Source: Campylobacteraceae bacterium
GTDB lineage: Bacteria > Campylobacterota > Campylobacteria > Campylobacterales > Arcobacteraceae
Reading direction: 5' to 3'
Assembly (NCBI GenBank): GCA_013373175.1
Contig: JABXII010000014.1
Coordinates: 171,328 to 235,327, forward strand
DNA length: 64,000 nucleotides
Shown here: positions 54,311 through 63,960 of the stretch, piece after piece
Layout: each line of letters starts with the position of its first letter
How positions within the stretch are numbered: position 1 is the first letter of the stretch
Notes under the pieces: model-generated
What the model was told of the DNA's origin: nothing
The model's input: the letters and a program-made list of their open reading frames with translations, nothing else
Database searches by the model: none
Program-made: the position numbers and the translations under genes

Positions 54311-54963
54311 TCCTCTTCTTTATCTGAAGTGTTACCCTCTTCTACTTCTTTTTGAGTATCTGTTTTAAGAAGTTCTTCTATTTTTTTATCAATGATATCT
54401 AAAGTTTGTTCTTGTGTTTCATAAGAAATATCAGGAAGTTGACCTCCCCACATTTTTTCAGCTTCTTCAAAACCTTGAACAATACCCTTTCTAGCTTCTT
54501 TTAATGCTTCTACATCATCTCCAGCAAGGTCAATTACAAATGAACTAACTCTTTGAGAAGTTTTGTTAACACTAAAAAAACCTTCATCAGAGACTAATTC
54601 TTTTGCTTCATCAACAGATAGTTCAGTAATAGGTTTACCTTCATAGCCAATTGAAGCAAGACTGAAACCACCATCTATCTCTCTTCCAGAAAGAAAGTCA
54701 TAAATTTCAGTATTATTAATGATATTCATTAATGAATTTTGTGCGTTTGTATTGGCTTGAGAGAGCTCAACACTTTTGATATTTAAAAATACCTTTATAC
54801 TCTCCATTGAAATTGAAACATTCACTGCAGAGTTGTGTATAGAACTATTTTTTTGTTCTAATGAAGGATCAGCGTTATCAAGACTCTTTTCTTTTTGTTT
54901 TTCACTAGAGAAATTATTAGAATATGTATCTAATGCTCTTGTTTTTAAATCTATAGCTTCCAT
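54304..54963 (-). CDS. DUF5610-like protein of unknown function
   Basis: The 219-residue protein has a polar, flexible N-terminus, then a conserved block (EAKELVSDEGFFSVNKTSQR, VIDLAGDDVEALKEARKG, GQLPDISYETQEQTLDII). It matches my memory of a Campylobacterota family often mislabelled hydrogenase-4 component G. The C-terminus is very acidic. Nothing ties it to hydrogenase here. An AAGGAG-type ribosome-binding site precedes the ATG. Function unknown, perhaps flagellar-associated. Confidence 0.65.
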   Translation of the reverse strand: MEAIDLKTRALDTYSNNFSSEKQKEKSLDNADPSLEQKNSSIHNSAVNVSISMESIKVFLNIKSVELSQANTNAQNSLMNIINNTEIYDFLSGREIDGGFSLASIGYEGKPITELSVDEAKELVSDEGFFSVNKTSQRVSSFVIDLAGDDVEALKEARKGIVQGFEEAEKMWGGQLPDISYETQEQTLDIIDKKIEELLKTDTQKEVEEGNTSDKEEDQ

Positions 54964-55129
54964 AATAAGCTCCTTATAATAATAAATTATATTCCTACAT
55001 TTCTTAAAGTTAGTTTAAACATAACAGAATGTATAATTAAGTTTTTATATTAATTTTTATTTTTTTCCTTTTATTTATATATTTAGTTAAAATAACCTAT
55101 AATGAAAAAAACTAAATTGGTTATTATCT

Positions 55130-56758
55130 ATGAAAAATCACTTATTCACTTTTATATTTTTTGCTTTTATATTTAACTCTTATCTTTATGCTAATAATCT
55201 AATGGTAAAAAATAGTGATGAAAAAATAAAAAAGTACTATTACTATTTTAATGAAGAAACCATTTGGATTGATGAAAATGATCAAGTCAAAGATATAGCT
55301 TTTGATTTAATAAAAGAGATAAAAAAAGACAAGATACTTAAACCTTTTCTAAATAAACTATTTAGTTTGCAAAAAGTAGAAAACTTATTAGAACATAGAG
55401 ATTATATAAATCATGAAACAAAAGTTAAACTAGATATTCTTTTAACAAAAACCTATGACCAATACATGAACTATTTAGCAAAAGGTTTTATAAACTGGGA
55501 AAAATTTGTTGAAGAATTACAAAAACTTGAAGATGAAAGTGAAATAAAAGCTAAATGGTCTAAATACGAAGCAAGAAAAAACTATATTAAACTACTAAAA
55601 TACTCAATGGAAAAAAATGATATAAACTATGCAATACATCAAGTAAATTATACTTTTCCTTATGCCCAAGACCTTGAAAAAGAGATAACAAGACTAGAAA
55701 AAATTGAAGAAAATGGTGGTTATACAAAAATTCCTCAAATTATAACACCACTAAAAAAAGGAAACTTCTATCCTCATATTGATTACATTCGTAAAAGACT
55801 TTATGAGAGTAAGGACATAGACTCTACACAATGTTCTAAAATAATCAAAAACTGCCAATACTACTTTGATAATAAGCTTTTTAAAGCAATATTAAACTTT
55901 CAACATAGATATGGACTTATAGCAGATGGAATAATTGGAAAAAATACTATAAGTAAACTAAATACACCTATTAAAGAAAAGATAAAGTTATTAAGGGTAA
56001 ATCTAGAAAGAATGAGATGGCTTCCAAGAAACCTTGGAGAAAAATATATTTTAATAAATATCCCCGCATTTAAATTAAAATATTTTGAAGAAGAGAAACT
56101 TCACTTAAAAATGAATGTTATTGTTGGAAAGAAAAAACACCCAACACCAATCTTTAGTCATAAAATGTCAGAAATAATAGTTAATCCTTATTGGAAAATT
56201 CCTCAAACTATTGTAAAAAAAGAGATTATTCCTAAACTTGTGAAAGATTCAAACTATCTTTTAGAAGAAAATATAAAAGTCTTTGGAAATTGGGATGTAA
56301 AGTCCTTAGAGTTTGATGTTAGTAGTGTTGATTGGAGTATGTATTTAAATAATGATTTAATAGGTACCCCTAAAGAAGCTCCAATGAGATTTATACAAGC
56401 TCCTGGTGGTTCAAATCCACTTGGAAAAGTTAAGTTCTTATTTCCAAATCAATACTCAGTTTATATGCATGACACACCTGAAAAACACTATTTTAGAATG
56501 AATAAAAAAACATTTTCCCATGGTTGTATTAGACTAGAAAAACCCTTTGAATTATTTGAAAATATTCTTACATTAAATAAAGATGATATTAAAGTTATTA
56601 AAAAATTTGAAGAGAGTGATTATAAACTAAATAAAAAAATACCAATTCATATAGTTTATTTAACTGCTTGGGTAGAAAACAATAAATTACAATTTAGAGA
56701 TGACATATACAACTATGATGAGATACACTCAAGACTACTGTTTGAGTCCAGTTTTTAG
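55130..56758 (+). CDS. YcbB-like L,D-transpeptidase
   Basis: The 542-residue exported enzyme forms 3-3 cross-links or attaches proteins to peptidoglycan. A signal peptide (about 1-21) is followed by a helical domain (about 60-190), a peptidoglycan-binding repeat (about 235-280, LNFQHRYGLIADGIIGKNTI) and the YkuD catalytic domain. Its active-site motif is HDTPEKHYF followed by FSHGCIRLEKP, with catalytic His and Cys. Architecture matches E. coli LdtD/YcbB. It overlaps the convergent gene by 24 bases. Confidence 0.9.
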   Translation: MKNHLFTFIFFAFIFNSYLYANNLMVKNSDEKIKKYYYYFNEETIWIDENDQVKDIAFDLIKEIKKDKILKPFLNKLFSLQKVENLLEHRDYINHETKVKLDILLTKTYDQYMNYLAKGFINWEKFVEELQKLEDESEIKAKWSKYEARKNYIKLLKYSMEKNDINYAIHQVNYTFPYAQDLEKEITRLEKIEENGGYTKIPQIITPLKKGNFYPHIDYIRKRLYESKDIDSTQCSKIIKNCQYYFDNKLFKAILNFQHRYGLIADGIIGKNTISKLNTPIKEKIKLLRVNLERMRWLPRNLGEKYILINIPAFKLKYFEEEKLHLKMNVIVGKKKHPTPIFSHKMSEIIVNPYWKIPQTIVKKEIIPKLVKDSNYLLEENIKVFGNWDVKSLEFDVSSVDWSMYLNNDLIGTPKEAPMRFIQAPGGSNPLGKVKFLFPNQYSVYMHDTPEKHYFRMNKKTFSHGCIRLEKPFELFENILTLNKDDIKVIKKFEESDYKLNKKIPIHIVYLTAWVENNKLQFRDDIYNYDEIHSRLLFESSF

Positions 56759-57892
56759 TTTTGGTTTTAAGGTCATTATATCATCAAGAGTTAAATAATA
56801 TTTATCTTCAACAATATATTTCATAAATCTTACTTCTGCATTTGTGAAACCATCTAATTCTTTTTCTTTAATAGATGTATCTTTTTTAGTGATTCTAACA
56901 CGTCTTAATTTACCATTTTTATTTTTTACATAATAAACTATATCAAATTCACTACTATTTATTTTTTCAATTGTTACAAAAATATTTAAGATTTCAGCAT
57001 CGTAAGTTGGAACAAGCTTTTTAAAATCTTCAATATTTAAAAATCCTACATAAAGTTTTGTATATATATCAAAAAAGCTCATAAGTCTTTTAGATTTTAA
57101 AAAGTTTAAATCAACCAAGCACTCATTGTTTTGTCTTGATTTTTTTAATATCCATTCTAAAGTTTGGAAATATACAAATTTTTTGTGATTTACAGTATAA
57201 GCTTCAATAAATTTTTCATCAGTAAATTTAGTCTTAAAGCCTTTTTTCTTTCTATTGAATACTATCTTTTTAAGAAAATCGATATCTTCTAAATCTTTTG
57301 TAATCCAAATAGTACAATAAGCAGGGAACCTTTTTAAGCCAACTGTTCCTTCTGTTAAAATAATCAAAGCTCTAATGTGTAAATTTGGGAAAAGAAGTTT
57401 TAACAAGGCATATTTTTTATCAAGTCTTTTATTTAAACTAACAGTCTTTTTTGAAGTACTCATCTCAACAAAATATAAAGCATCATCAGTGAAAAATAAA
57501 GCATCAAACTCTGAAATATCTTTATAATTTGATTTATATACAATTTGAAGACTTCTATCTATCATTAAACCTGTTTTGTACTCGCCATCAATTCTATTTT
57601 GATGTGGACCTTTTAAGATAAATTGTTTTATAAATCTATTATTTGAAGCATACTCTAAAAGCAGCTCGTAAATGATGTTTTCATATACCTCACCTTTAAA
57701 GCTATTAAAGGTTGCCAAATTTTCAATTGAAACATCTTGTTCATTTGATTTTAATAGTGGCTTGATATTTCGTAGATCATATTTATAGTAGAATAGATTT
57801 TCTTCGATTTTTGAAAAGTTTAAATTTTTTATATCTTGACTTATTTTTAAATGACGCACTCTGTATAAGAAGATTTTATCTTCTTTCTCCAT
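56735..57892 (-). CDS. Unknown protein with possible PD-(D/E)XK nuclease-like core
   Basis: The 385-residue soluble protein is not one I recognise. Residues about 125-155 read ISEFDALFFTDDALYFVEMS followed by TSKK, a hydrophobic-D / hydrophobic-E-x-S-x-x-K arrangement like the PD-(D/E)XK fold of CARF-linked and restriction-type nucleases. Many Lys/Arg residues are consistent with nucleic-acid binding. Neighbours give no functional clue. The nuclease idea is an inference from one motif. Confidence 0.55.
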   Translation of the reverse strand: MEKEDKIFLYRVRHLKISQDIKNLNFSKIEENLFYYKYDLRNIKPLLKSNEQDVSIENLATFNSFKGEVYENIIYELLLEYASNNRFIKQFILKGPHQNRIDGEYKTGLMIDRSLQIVYKSNYKDISEFDALFFTDDALYFVEMSTSKKTVSLNKRLDKKYALLKLLFPNLHIRALIILTEGTVGLKRFPAYCTIWITKDLEDIDFLKKIVFNRKKKGFKTKFTDEKFIEAYTVNHKKFVYFQTLEWILKKSRQNNECLVDLNFLKSKRLMSFFDIYTKLYVGFLNIEDFKKLVPTYDAEILNIFVTIEKINSSEFDIVYYVKNKNGKLRRVRITKKDTSIKEKELDGFTNAEVRFMKYIVEDKYYLTLDDIMTLKPKLKTGLKQ

Positions 57893-57973
57893 ATTTTATT
57901 AATTTTTGACGATTATAGCCAAAGAAACACTATTTGTAAAGTCGGTTTAATAAAATAAAATTATAATATCCAA

Positions 57974-58483
57974 ATGAAAAAAATCATATTTTATTTATCT
58001 ATTATTTTACTTTTAACAGCTTGTTCAAACAAAAACAACTTAGTAAAAAATGAACTTGACAAAAACTCAAAAGAACTGGCAAACCTTATAATTAATTCAT
58101 CTAGATATATCGACAAACAAGAAGCTAAAGAGTTTTCTAAAAGTATTATTCTTTACTCTTCTTTTTTAGCTAAAAAATATGAAGTAAATACTCATCCTTT
58201 AATTCATAACACATTAATAAACCTTAATCTAAAGGAAAAAGGTTTGTGTTATCATTATGCAAATGATTTATTAAAATACATAAATTATAAAAACTTTAAA
58301 AGTTTTAATTTTAAAAAAATTATTTCTAAGAGAAATGAATATTTCGAACATACAGCTTTAATTCTTACAAGAAAAGATATATCTTTTGAAAATAGTATTG
58401 TCTTAGATGCATGGAGAAATGCAGGAAAACTATATTTTTCTAAAGTAAAAAATGATAAACAATATAAATGGGAGTTGAAATGA
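57974..58483 (+). CDS. Small lipoprotein of unknown function
   Basis: The 169-residue protein has a clear lipoprotein signal, ILLLTACSNKNN, with the lipidated Cys at residue 17. The rest is polar with two further Cys/His clusters (KEKGLCYHYANDL, FEHTALILTRKD), which suggests a small alpha/beta or papain-like fold, unconfirmed. Its TGA overlaps the ATG of the SDR gene (ATGA), so the two are co-translated. Confidence 0.72.
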   Translation: MKKIIFYLSIILLLTACSNKNNLVKNELDKNSKELANLIINSSRYIDKQEAKEFSKSIILYSSFLAKKYEVNTHPLIHNTLINLNLKEKGLCYHYANDLLKYINYKNFKSFNFKKIISKRNEYFEHTALILTRKDISFENSIVLDAWRNAGKLYFSKVKNDKQYKWELK

Positions 58484-59169
58484 ATAAAAATATCTTAATA
58501 ACAGGTTGTAGCTCTGGACTTGGTCTAGCTCTTACAAAACTATACTTAAGTGAAGGATATAAAGTTTTTGGAATAAGTAGAAGAAAACCTGAAATATCAA
58601 ATAAAAACTTTATTTTTAAAGAGTTTGACTTATCAAATATAGAATCAATTAAAACAGAATTGACAGAATTTATAACAGAGATAAAAGAGCTTGATACAGT
58701 CTTTTTAAATGCAGGAATGTTAGGGGAAATAAAAGAGGTAACAAAGCTTAAAACAAAAGAGATACAAGAAGTTTTAAACTTAAATGTATTTGCAAATAAA
58801 GAGTTATTAGATATCTTAGCAACTATTAAAACAAATACTGTAGTTGGTATCTCATCAGGTGCTTCTAAAAATGGTTCTAAGGGTTGGGCTTCTTACTCTT
58901 TATCAAAGTCATCTTTAAATATGTTATTAAATCTTTATTCAAAAGAGATGTTAAATACAAAATTACTTTCAATTGCTCCAGGAGTTATAGAAACACCAAT
59001 GACAGATTATATTAGATTTGATATTGATGATGAAGTATTCACTTCAGCAAAAACTTTAAAAAATGGAGAAATCCAAAAACCTGAAGTTGCAGCTAAAAGA
59101 TTATTTGATACTTTAAAAAGAAAAAATGAATTTGAAAGTGGAAGTTTTCTAGATGTAAGAAAGATATAA
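58480..59169 (+). CDS. Short-chain dehydrogenase/reductase (SDR) family protein
   Basis: The 229-residue Rossmann-fold oxidoreductase has the cofactor motif TGCSSGLGLAL near 7-17, LNAGMLGE near 78 and the catalytic Ser-Tyr-Lys as GISSGASKNG then YSLSKSS. A basic residue after the glycine motif (SRRKPE) favours NADPH. I choose ATG 58480, with GGAG 6 bases upstream, overlapping the lipoprotein stop. Substrate unknown. Confidence 0.9.
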   Translation: MNKNILITGCSSGLGLALTKLYLSEGYKVFGISRRKPEISNKNFIFKEFDLSNIESIKTELTEFITEIKELDTVFLNAGMLGEIKEVTKLKTKEIQEVLNLNVFANKELLDILATIKTNTVVGISSGASKNGSKGWASYSLSKSSLNMLLNLYSKEMLNTKLLSIAPGVIETPMTDYIRFDIDDEVFTSAKTLKNGEIQKPEVAAKRLFDTLKRKNEFESGSFLDVRKI

Positions 59170-59278
59170 AATTACTTAATTATATACTTCGCTTAAACTA
59201 CAGATAAGCTTTATATAATGGGTATTTTGGTATTTTATAATTTTAAAAAACACCATACAATTAGTTATAAGGCTTCTA

Positions 59279-61840
59279 ATGAACAATAAGACATTTAAAA
59301 ATTATATTTTCTCTAGTAAAATTATTTTAGTATCAATAATTTTTTTAATATGTTTCTTTTTTAGTACATATTTACATACATCATTAACCAAAAAAGAGTC
59401 AATTAAACACTCTACAACAATCTCCAATCAAATTTTTTCATCTATGTATCAAATTATGAGAAAGGGTTGGAGTAGAGAAGATTTAAAAATGTTCTCTAAC
59501 TCATTAGAGGAAAATTTTGCAGGTACTAATTATGAAATTAATATTTATAGAGCAGATATTGTAAAAGAGCTTTTTGGAGATATTAAAGAGAAACCAAAAG
59601 ATAGTACTTTGGTTAGTATTTTAAATGGTGATATTAAAGAGTATAAATCTTTTGAAGATAATGTAACTAGAAATATCATGCCTCTTGTAGCTTCTAATGA
59701 ATGCCTAATGTGTCATGCAAATGCAAAAGTAGGAGATGTATTAGGTGCCGTTGAAGTAAAACAAGATTTAAATACTATCTTTTCTGAATCTAAATCTCAA
59801 TTTATCATTTTCTTCTTAATTATTATTCCTATTTTCTTTATTTCTGCATTTATTTCATCAAGATATACCAGCAAAAAAATTACAAAAAACCTTGATTTAT
59901 TTAAAGAAAAAGTAGAAGGAATCAACTCTGTAGATGACTTTAAACAATTTGACTCTAAAAACATAGACCTTTATTTTAAAGAGTTTAATGAGATTACTAA
60001 AAATGTAGATACTATGGCTGAAAAACTTAAAAATGTAGCTGTAGATAAAGAGTTATTAGAATTTGAGATTAAACTTCTTGACAAATTTATTATCACTTCA
60101 GATGTGGTAAAAGATTGGAGAGAATATATTAGTGATTTACTTTTAGAAATCAACAAAATTATGGAAACATATACTTTAATGACTATGTTTAGAGTAGATG
60201 ATGACCAATTTGAAGTTGATATTTTCTGGTTAGGAGTTCCAAGAGAAGAAGTAAAAATAGTATTTGAAGAATATACAAATAATTTAATTAAAAGTTCTGA
60301 ATATTTTAAAGGTATGTCAGATTTTAATATCAAACATATTATTGCAAATAGAGATAGAAAACTTGATAATTTAAAAAAAGAAGATATAGAATATAGATCT
60401 AAATCTTTATTCTTAGATACTCCAAAAATTGGTGGTATTGTAGGAATTGGACTTCAATCTGTTTTATCAACTGACCCAATTAGATATATAGTAGTTGATT
60501 CTATTTTAACAACTATGGCAAACCTTGTTGGTTCAGTAAAAGCTATTAATAAATATACTCAAGATTTAGAGTACTACGCAGCAAGAGACCCATTAACTGA
60601 TTTATTTAATCAAAGAGTATTTAATGATATGATGATTTACGAAATCAAAAGAGCTAAAAAACATGATTACTCTTTTTCTCTTATGATTATTGATTGTGAT
60701 AACTTTAAACCTATAAATGATAACTTTGGACATGCTTTTGGGGATAAATTCTTACAAACAATTGCTGATATCTTAGAAGAAGAAAAAAGAGATGAAGATA
60801 TCGTTGCAAGATATGGTGGTGATGAATTTACTATTATTTTACCAGAATGTGATGCAAACTCTGCATATGCTGTGGCAAAAAGAATATCAGAAAGAATTGA
60901 ACAAGAAAAACTTTTAGCTCCAGATGATACTTATGTTGGTATTACTATATCTATTGGTATTTCTGTTTATCCTGATCATACTACTTCACAAAAAGAGATG
61001 TTTATAATTGCAGACCATATGATGTACGAAGCAAAAGATGAAGGTAAAAACTCTATTAAGCTTCCAACAAAAGATAATGTATCTGAAATATTAAAGTTAA
61101 ACCAAGAAAAATCAGCACTTCTTATTTCTGCTATTGAAAATAATGAAATATTCCCATTCTTCCAACCTATTAGACCAGGATTGAAAAATGATAATAATCT
61201 TGTAATCCATGAGCTTCTTATGAGAATTAAACATAGTGATAAAATATTCTCTGCCTTTGAGTTTATAGAGATTGCAGAAGCTAGAGGTTTAATCAATAAA
61301 ATGGACTTAATGGTTATTGAAAAAGCCTTTGGGAAAATACAAGAAACAAACTATGAAGGTCTTTTATTTATAAACCTTTCTCCTAAATCCTTAATAGTAA
61401 ATGATTTTATAAATCAAATTAATGTTCTAGTAAAAAAATATAATATTAATAAAGAAAAAATAGTATTTGAAATTACAGAAAGAGAGACAGTTAAAAACTT
61501 CTCTTTACTTGAAAAATTTGTACACAATCTAAAACTTGAAGGTTTCAAATTTGCTATTGATGACTTTGGTTCTGGTTTCTCATCATTCCACTATATTAAG
61601 AAGTTCCCTATTGATTACTTAAAAATTGATGGTGACTTTATTATAAATATAAATAAAGATGAAAAAGATAAGGCCTTTGTTAATTCAATAGTTACTTTAG
61701 CAAAAGAGTTAAATGTACAGACAATTGCAGAGTTTGTAGAAAATCAAGAAATAGTTGAAACTTTAAATGAATTAGATATAGATTACTTCCAAGGATACCA
61801 TATAGGTAAACCTTCTGAAGAGTTTATTTCTCTTAAATAA
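59279..61840 (+). CDS. Haem c-containing GGDEF-EAL cyclic-di-GMP signalling protein
   Basis: The 853-residue membrane sensor has TM1 (about 14-33), a periplasmic domain with haem c motif C142-L-M-C145-H146, TM2 (about 172-195) and a helical/GAF-like linker. The GGDEF domain has intact RYGGDEF near 515, and the EAL domain near 620-850 has HELLMR, FEITERETV, DDFGSGFSS and LKIDGDF. Such Tll0287/DUF3365-like sensors link redox or gas binding to c-di-GMP. ELL for EAL is common among active members. A terminator follows at 61844. Confidence 0.9.
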   Translation: MNNKTFKNYIFSSKIILVSIIFLICFFFSTYLHTSLTKKESIKHSTTISNQIFSSMYQIMRKGWSREDLKMFSNSLEENFAGTNYEINIYRADIVKELFGDIKEKPKDSTLVSILNGDIKEYKSFEDNVTRNIMPLVASNECLMCHANAKVGDVLGAVEVKQDLNTIFSESKSQFIIFFLIIIPIFFISAFISSRYTSKKITKNLDLFKEKVEGINSVDDFKQFDSKNIDLYFKEFNEITKNVDTMAEKLKNVAVDKELLEFEIKLLDKFIITSDVVKDWREYISDLLLEINKIMETYTLMTMFRVDDDQFEVDIFWLGVPREEVKIVFEEYTNNLIKSSEYFKGMSDFNIKHIIANRDRKLDNLKKEDIEYRSKSLFLDTPKIGGIVGIGLQSVLSTDPIRYIVVDSILTTMANLVGSVKAINKYTQDLEYYAARDPLTDLFNQRVFNDMMIYEIKRAKKHDYSFSLMIIDCDNFKPINDNFGHAFGDKFLQTIADILEEEKRDEDIVARYGGDEFTIILPECDANSAYAVAKRISERIEQEKLLAPDDTYVGITISIGISVYPDHTTSQKEMFIIADHMMYEAKDEGKNSIKLPTKDNVSEILKLNQEKSALLISAIENNEIFPFFQPIRPGLKNDNNLVIHELLMRIKHSDKIFSAFEFIEIAEARGLINKMDLMVIEKAFGKIQETNYEGLLFINLSPKSLIVNDFINQINVLVKKYNINKEKIVFEITERETVKNFSLLEKFVHNLKLEGFKFAIDDFGSGFSSFHYIKKFPIDYLKIDGDFIININKDEKDKAFVNSIVTLAKELNVQTIAEFVENQEIVETLNELDIDYFQGYHIGKPSEEFISLK

Positions 61841-61843
61841 AAG

Positions 61844-61866
61844 GAAGCACTTTAAACAAGTGCTTC
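61844..61866. terminator. Bidirectional terminator between GGDEF-EAL and ZIP genes
   Basis: GAAGCACTT (61844-61852) pairs with AAGTGCTTC (61858-61866) over 9 bp with a 5-base loop. It follows the GGDEF-EAL stop by 3 bases and overlaps the last codons of the convergent ZIP gene. T tracts are limited on both sides. Confidence 0.6.
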
Positions 61867-62559
61867 TCCTAACATACCAATAATAAATCCTAAATTTACT
61901 CCAAAAGCTATAAACCTACTGTTTTTTAACTTCATTGATGGTGCTATATCTTGGAAAATAAGATATAAAATTCCACCTGCTGCAAAAAGCATTAAAGAAG
62001 AAGTAAGTTCTGTATTATCTTTTAAAAGATAAAAACCTATCAACGAAAATATTACACCAATGAAACTAAGAAAAAATAGCATTGTTAAAGCTTTTACTTT
62101 TGTAAAAGCAGAAGAACGCAATTCAATATATGAAGTAAAAGCTTCAGGTAAATTTTGGCAGGCAATAAAAATAGCTAATAAAACACCTGTTTGATAGTCA
62201 TACATAAATACTGCACCTAAAGCAATAGATTCAGGGATAAAATCTAAAAGCATAGATAAAAATTGTGGTATAGAAGCAGAGTTTTTGTGTATAAACTCAT
62301 CTAAAAAATAAAAAACAACAGCACCTAGTAAAAAGATTAAAACACTAGAGCTTACTGATAAGTTATCCATTCCCTCTGGAATTAATACAAAAGCAACTGC
62401 AGCAAGCATTATTCCTGTTGCAAAGGCTGTCAAAAAATGAATTATTTCAATTTTAATTTCTCTATTTAAAACAGTTTTCTCAAAAAAGTAAGATAATAAG
62501 CCACCAACAAATACTGTAGAACCTGCAAGAAATGCAAAGATAATTATTTTATAAGGCAT
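61852..62559 (-). CDS. ZIP-family metal transporter
   Basis: The 235-residue protein has eight predicted membrane helices. The metal-binding helices IV and V are recognisable: LLDFIPESIALGAVF and IACQNLPEAFTSYIE, in which the usual His residues are replaced (PES for HNI/HNF, and NLPEA retained). This is the variant seen in ZIP-related proteins of this type. Divalent metal uptake is the family role, but the changed ligands make the ion uncertain. Stand-alone gene. Confidence 0.8.
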   Translation of the reverse strand: MPYKIIIFAFLAGSTVFVGGLLSYFFEKTVLNREIKIEIIHFLTAFATGIMLAAVAFVLIPEGMDNLSVSSSVLIFLLGAVVFYFLDEFIHKNSASIPQFLSMLLDFIPESIALGAVFMYDYQTGVLLAIFIACQNLPEAFTSYIELRSSAFTKVKALTMLFFLSFIGVIFSLIGFYLLKDNTELTSSLMLFAAGGILYLIFQDIAPSMKLKNSRFIAFGVNLGFIIGMLGEALV

Positions 62560-62618
62560 AAAGACTCCATAGATATAAAAAAAGATTATATCATAGAGTC
62601 TGTTTATAATTTATTTAG

Positions 62619-63860
62619 CTAGTGTTTTTGTTTTTTTTGAATTGATTTGATATTTATTAACATTGCAATTGATACAAATAATGCAATGATAAAGAAACCT
62701 GCGAAAACATAAAGTGTTTGAGAATAACTTCCTGTCATATCTTTTACAATAGAGATAATAAGTGGTCCTACTAATCCAGCAGCAGCCCACGCTGTTAAGA
62801 TATAACCATGTATAGCTCCAAGTTCTTTTGTTCCAAAAATATCTCCAATATATGCTGGAATTGAAGCAAAACCACCACCATAACAAGTCATAATAAAGTA
62901 TAAGATTACTTGGAAAATTACAATTTCTGTAATTGATGGTAATACATAAAATGCTATTGCTTGCGTTAAAAAGAAGATAATATATACAACTGGTCTTGTT
63001 AAATAATCACTTAATGAAGCCCAGAAGATTCTTCCTGCACCATTAAAAATTCCCATTAATCCAACAGCTGCCGCTGCTGCTATTGCAGAAATACCTACTA
63101 CTTCTTGTAAAAGTGGTGAAGCAACACCAATAATTGCAATTCCACAAGTTACATTAATAAATAGCATTACCCAAAGTCCATAAAATCTTGGTGTTTTAAC
63201 AGCTTCACTTAATCCTAATGTTTGTAAATCTTTTTTTAATTTCTTTTTACCCTCTTTTAGTTTATTTTTAAACTTTTTAGGTAAATAATCTTCTTCTGGT
63301 TTTTCTAGATATAATGCTGATGAAAACATAACAACAAAGTATGCAGCACCTAAAATAAAAAATGTTGAAGCAATTCCTACTTTTGCAATTAAAATTTCTA
63401 TCGTTGGACCCCAAACTGCTGAAGCGAAACCAAAGCCCATAATTGCAAGTCCCGTTGCCATACCTCTTTTATCAGGAAACCATTTTACAAGTGTTGAAAC
63501 AGGTGCAATATACCCTATTCCTAAACCACAACCACCTAATACTCCATAAAAGAAATATAATAAAGCTTTAGATTCCATTAAAATTGCTAATCCAGAACCA
63601 GCTGTTCCTAGTGCAAATAAAGCTGCAGAAATTATTGCAGAAACTCTAGGTCCATTTTTTTCAACAAATTTACCCATTAGTGCTGCACTTAAACCTAAAA
63701 AGAAAATAGCAATACTAAATGCTATTGTTACATCTGTCAAAGTCCAGTTCATTTGTGTTTGAATTGGGTTTACATACACACTCCATGCATATACAGACCC
63801 AATACAAATATGAACACCAACTGCTGCTAAAGCCATTAGCCAACGATTTTTTTCAACCAT
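62619..63860 (-). CDS. OFA-family MFS transporter (oxalate/formate antiporter-like)
   Basis: The 413-residue protein has 12 predicted membrane helices and a central basic cytoplasmic loop (about 190-220, rich in Lys). The N-terminus GVHICIGSVYAWSVYVNPI and the loop WFPDKRGMATGLAIMGFG are typical of the oxalate/formate antiporter family, which moves small carboxylates. Actual substrate unknown. The ATG is preceded by AAGGA. Another gene ends about 100 bases upstream on the same strand, with a hairpin between. Confidence 0.88.
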   Translation of the reverse strand: MVEKNRWLMALAAVGVHICIGSVYAWSVYVNPIQTQMNWTLTDVTIAFSIAIFFLGLSAALMGKFVEKNGPRVSAIISAALFALGTAGSGLAILMESKALLYFFYGVLGGCGLGIGYIAPVSTLVKWFPDKRGMATGLAIMGFGFASAVWGPTIEILIAKVGIASTFFILGAAYFVVMFSSALYLEKPEEDYLPKKFKNKLKEGKKKLKKDLQTLGLSEAVKTPRFYGLWVMLFINVTCGIAIIGVASPLLQEVVGISAIAAAAAVGLMGIFNGAGRIFWASLSDYLTRPVVYIIFFLTQAIAFYVLPSITEIVIFQVILYFIMTCYGGGFASIPAYIGDIFGTKELGAIHGYILTAWAAAGLVGPLIISIVKDMTGSYSQTLYVFAGFFIIALFVSIAMLINIKSIQKKQKH

Positions 63861-63932
63861 CCTATTTCCTTAAACTAAAATGAAGATGATTTTATCTTTA
63901 TTTTTATTAAAGAAGATAAAAAGTTGATTAAA

Positions 63933-63960
63933 TAGAAACTAAGCTTTAGCTTAGTTTCTA
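63933..63960 (-). terminator. Hairpin terminator after the right-edge gene
   Basis: TAGAAACTAAGCT (63933-63945) and AGCTTAGTTTCTA (63948-63960) form a perfect 13-bp inverted repeat, with the outer arm touching the stop codon of the gene at the right edge. T-rich sequence follows on the minus strand without a clean T run. Confidence 0.6.

Noticed and set aside
56420..56450. GGTTCAAATCC, similar to a tRNA T-arm
   Set aside because: It lies within the L,D-transpeptidase catalytic domain, in frame, and no acceptor or anticodon arm surrounds it.
59218..59289. A 23-codon frame with ATG just before the GGDEF-EAL gene
   Set aside because: No ribosome-binding site, and its ATG overlaps a likely -10 box (TATAAT at 59214-59219). 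Probably chance.
62611..62886. Trp/Cys/Tyr-rich minus-strand frame overlapping the MFS gene
   Set aside because: It is out of frame within the OFA transporter, which has clear membrane helices and family motifs; the odd composition is typical of a shadow frame.
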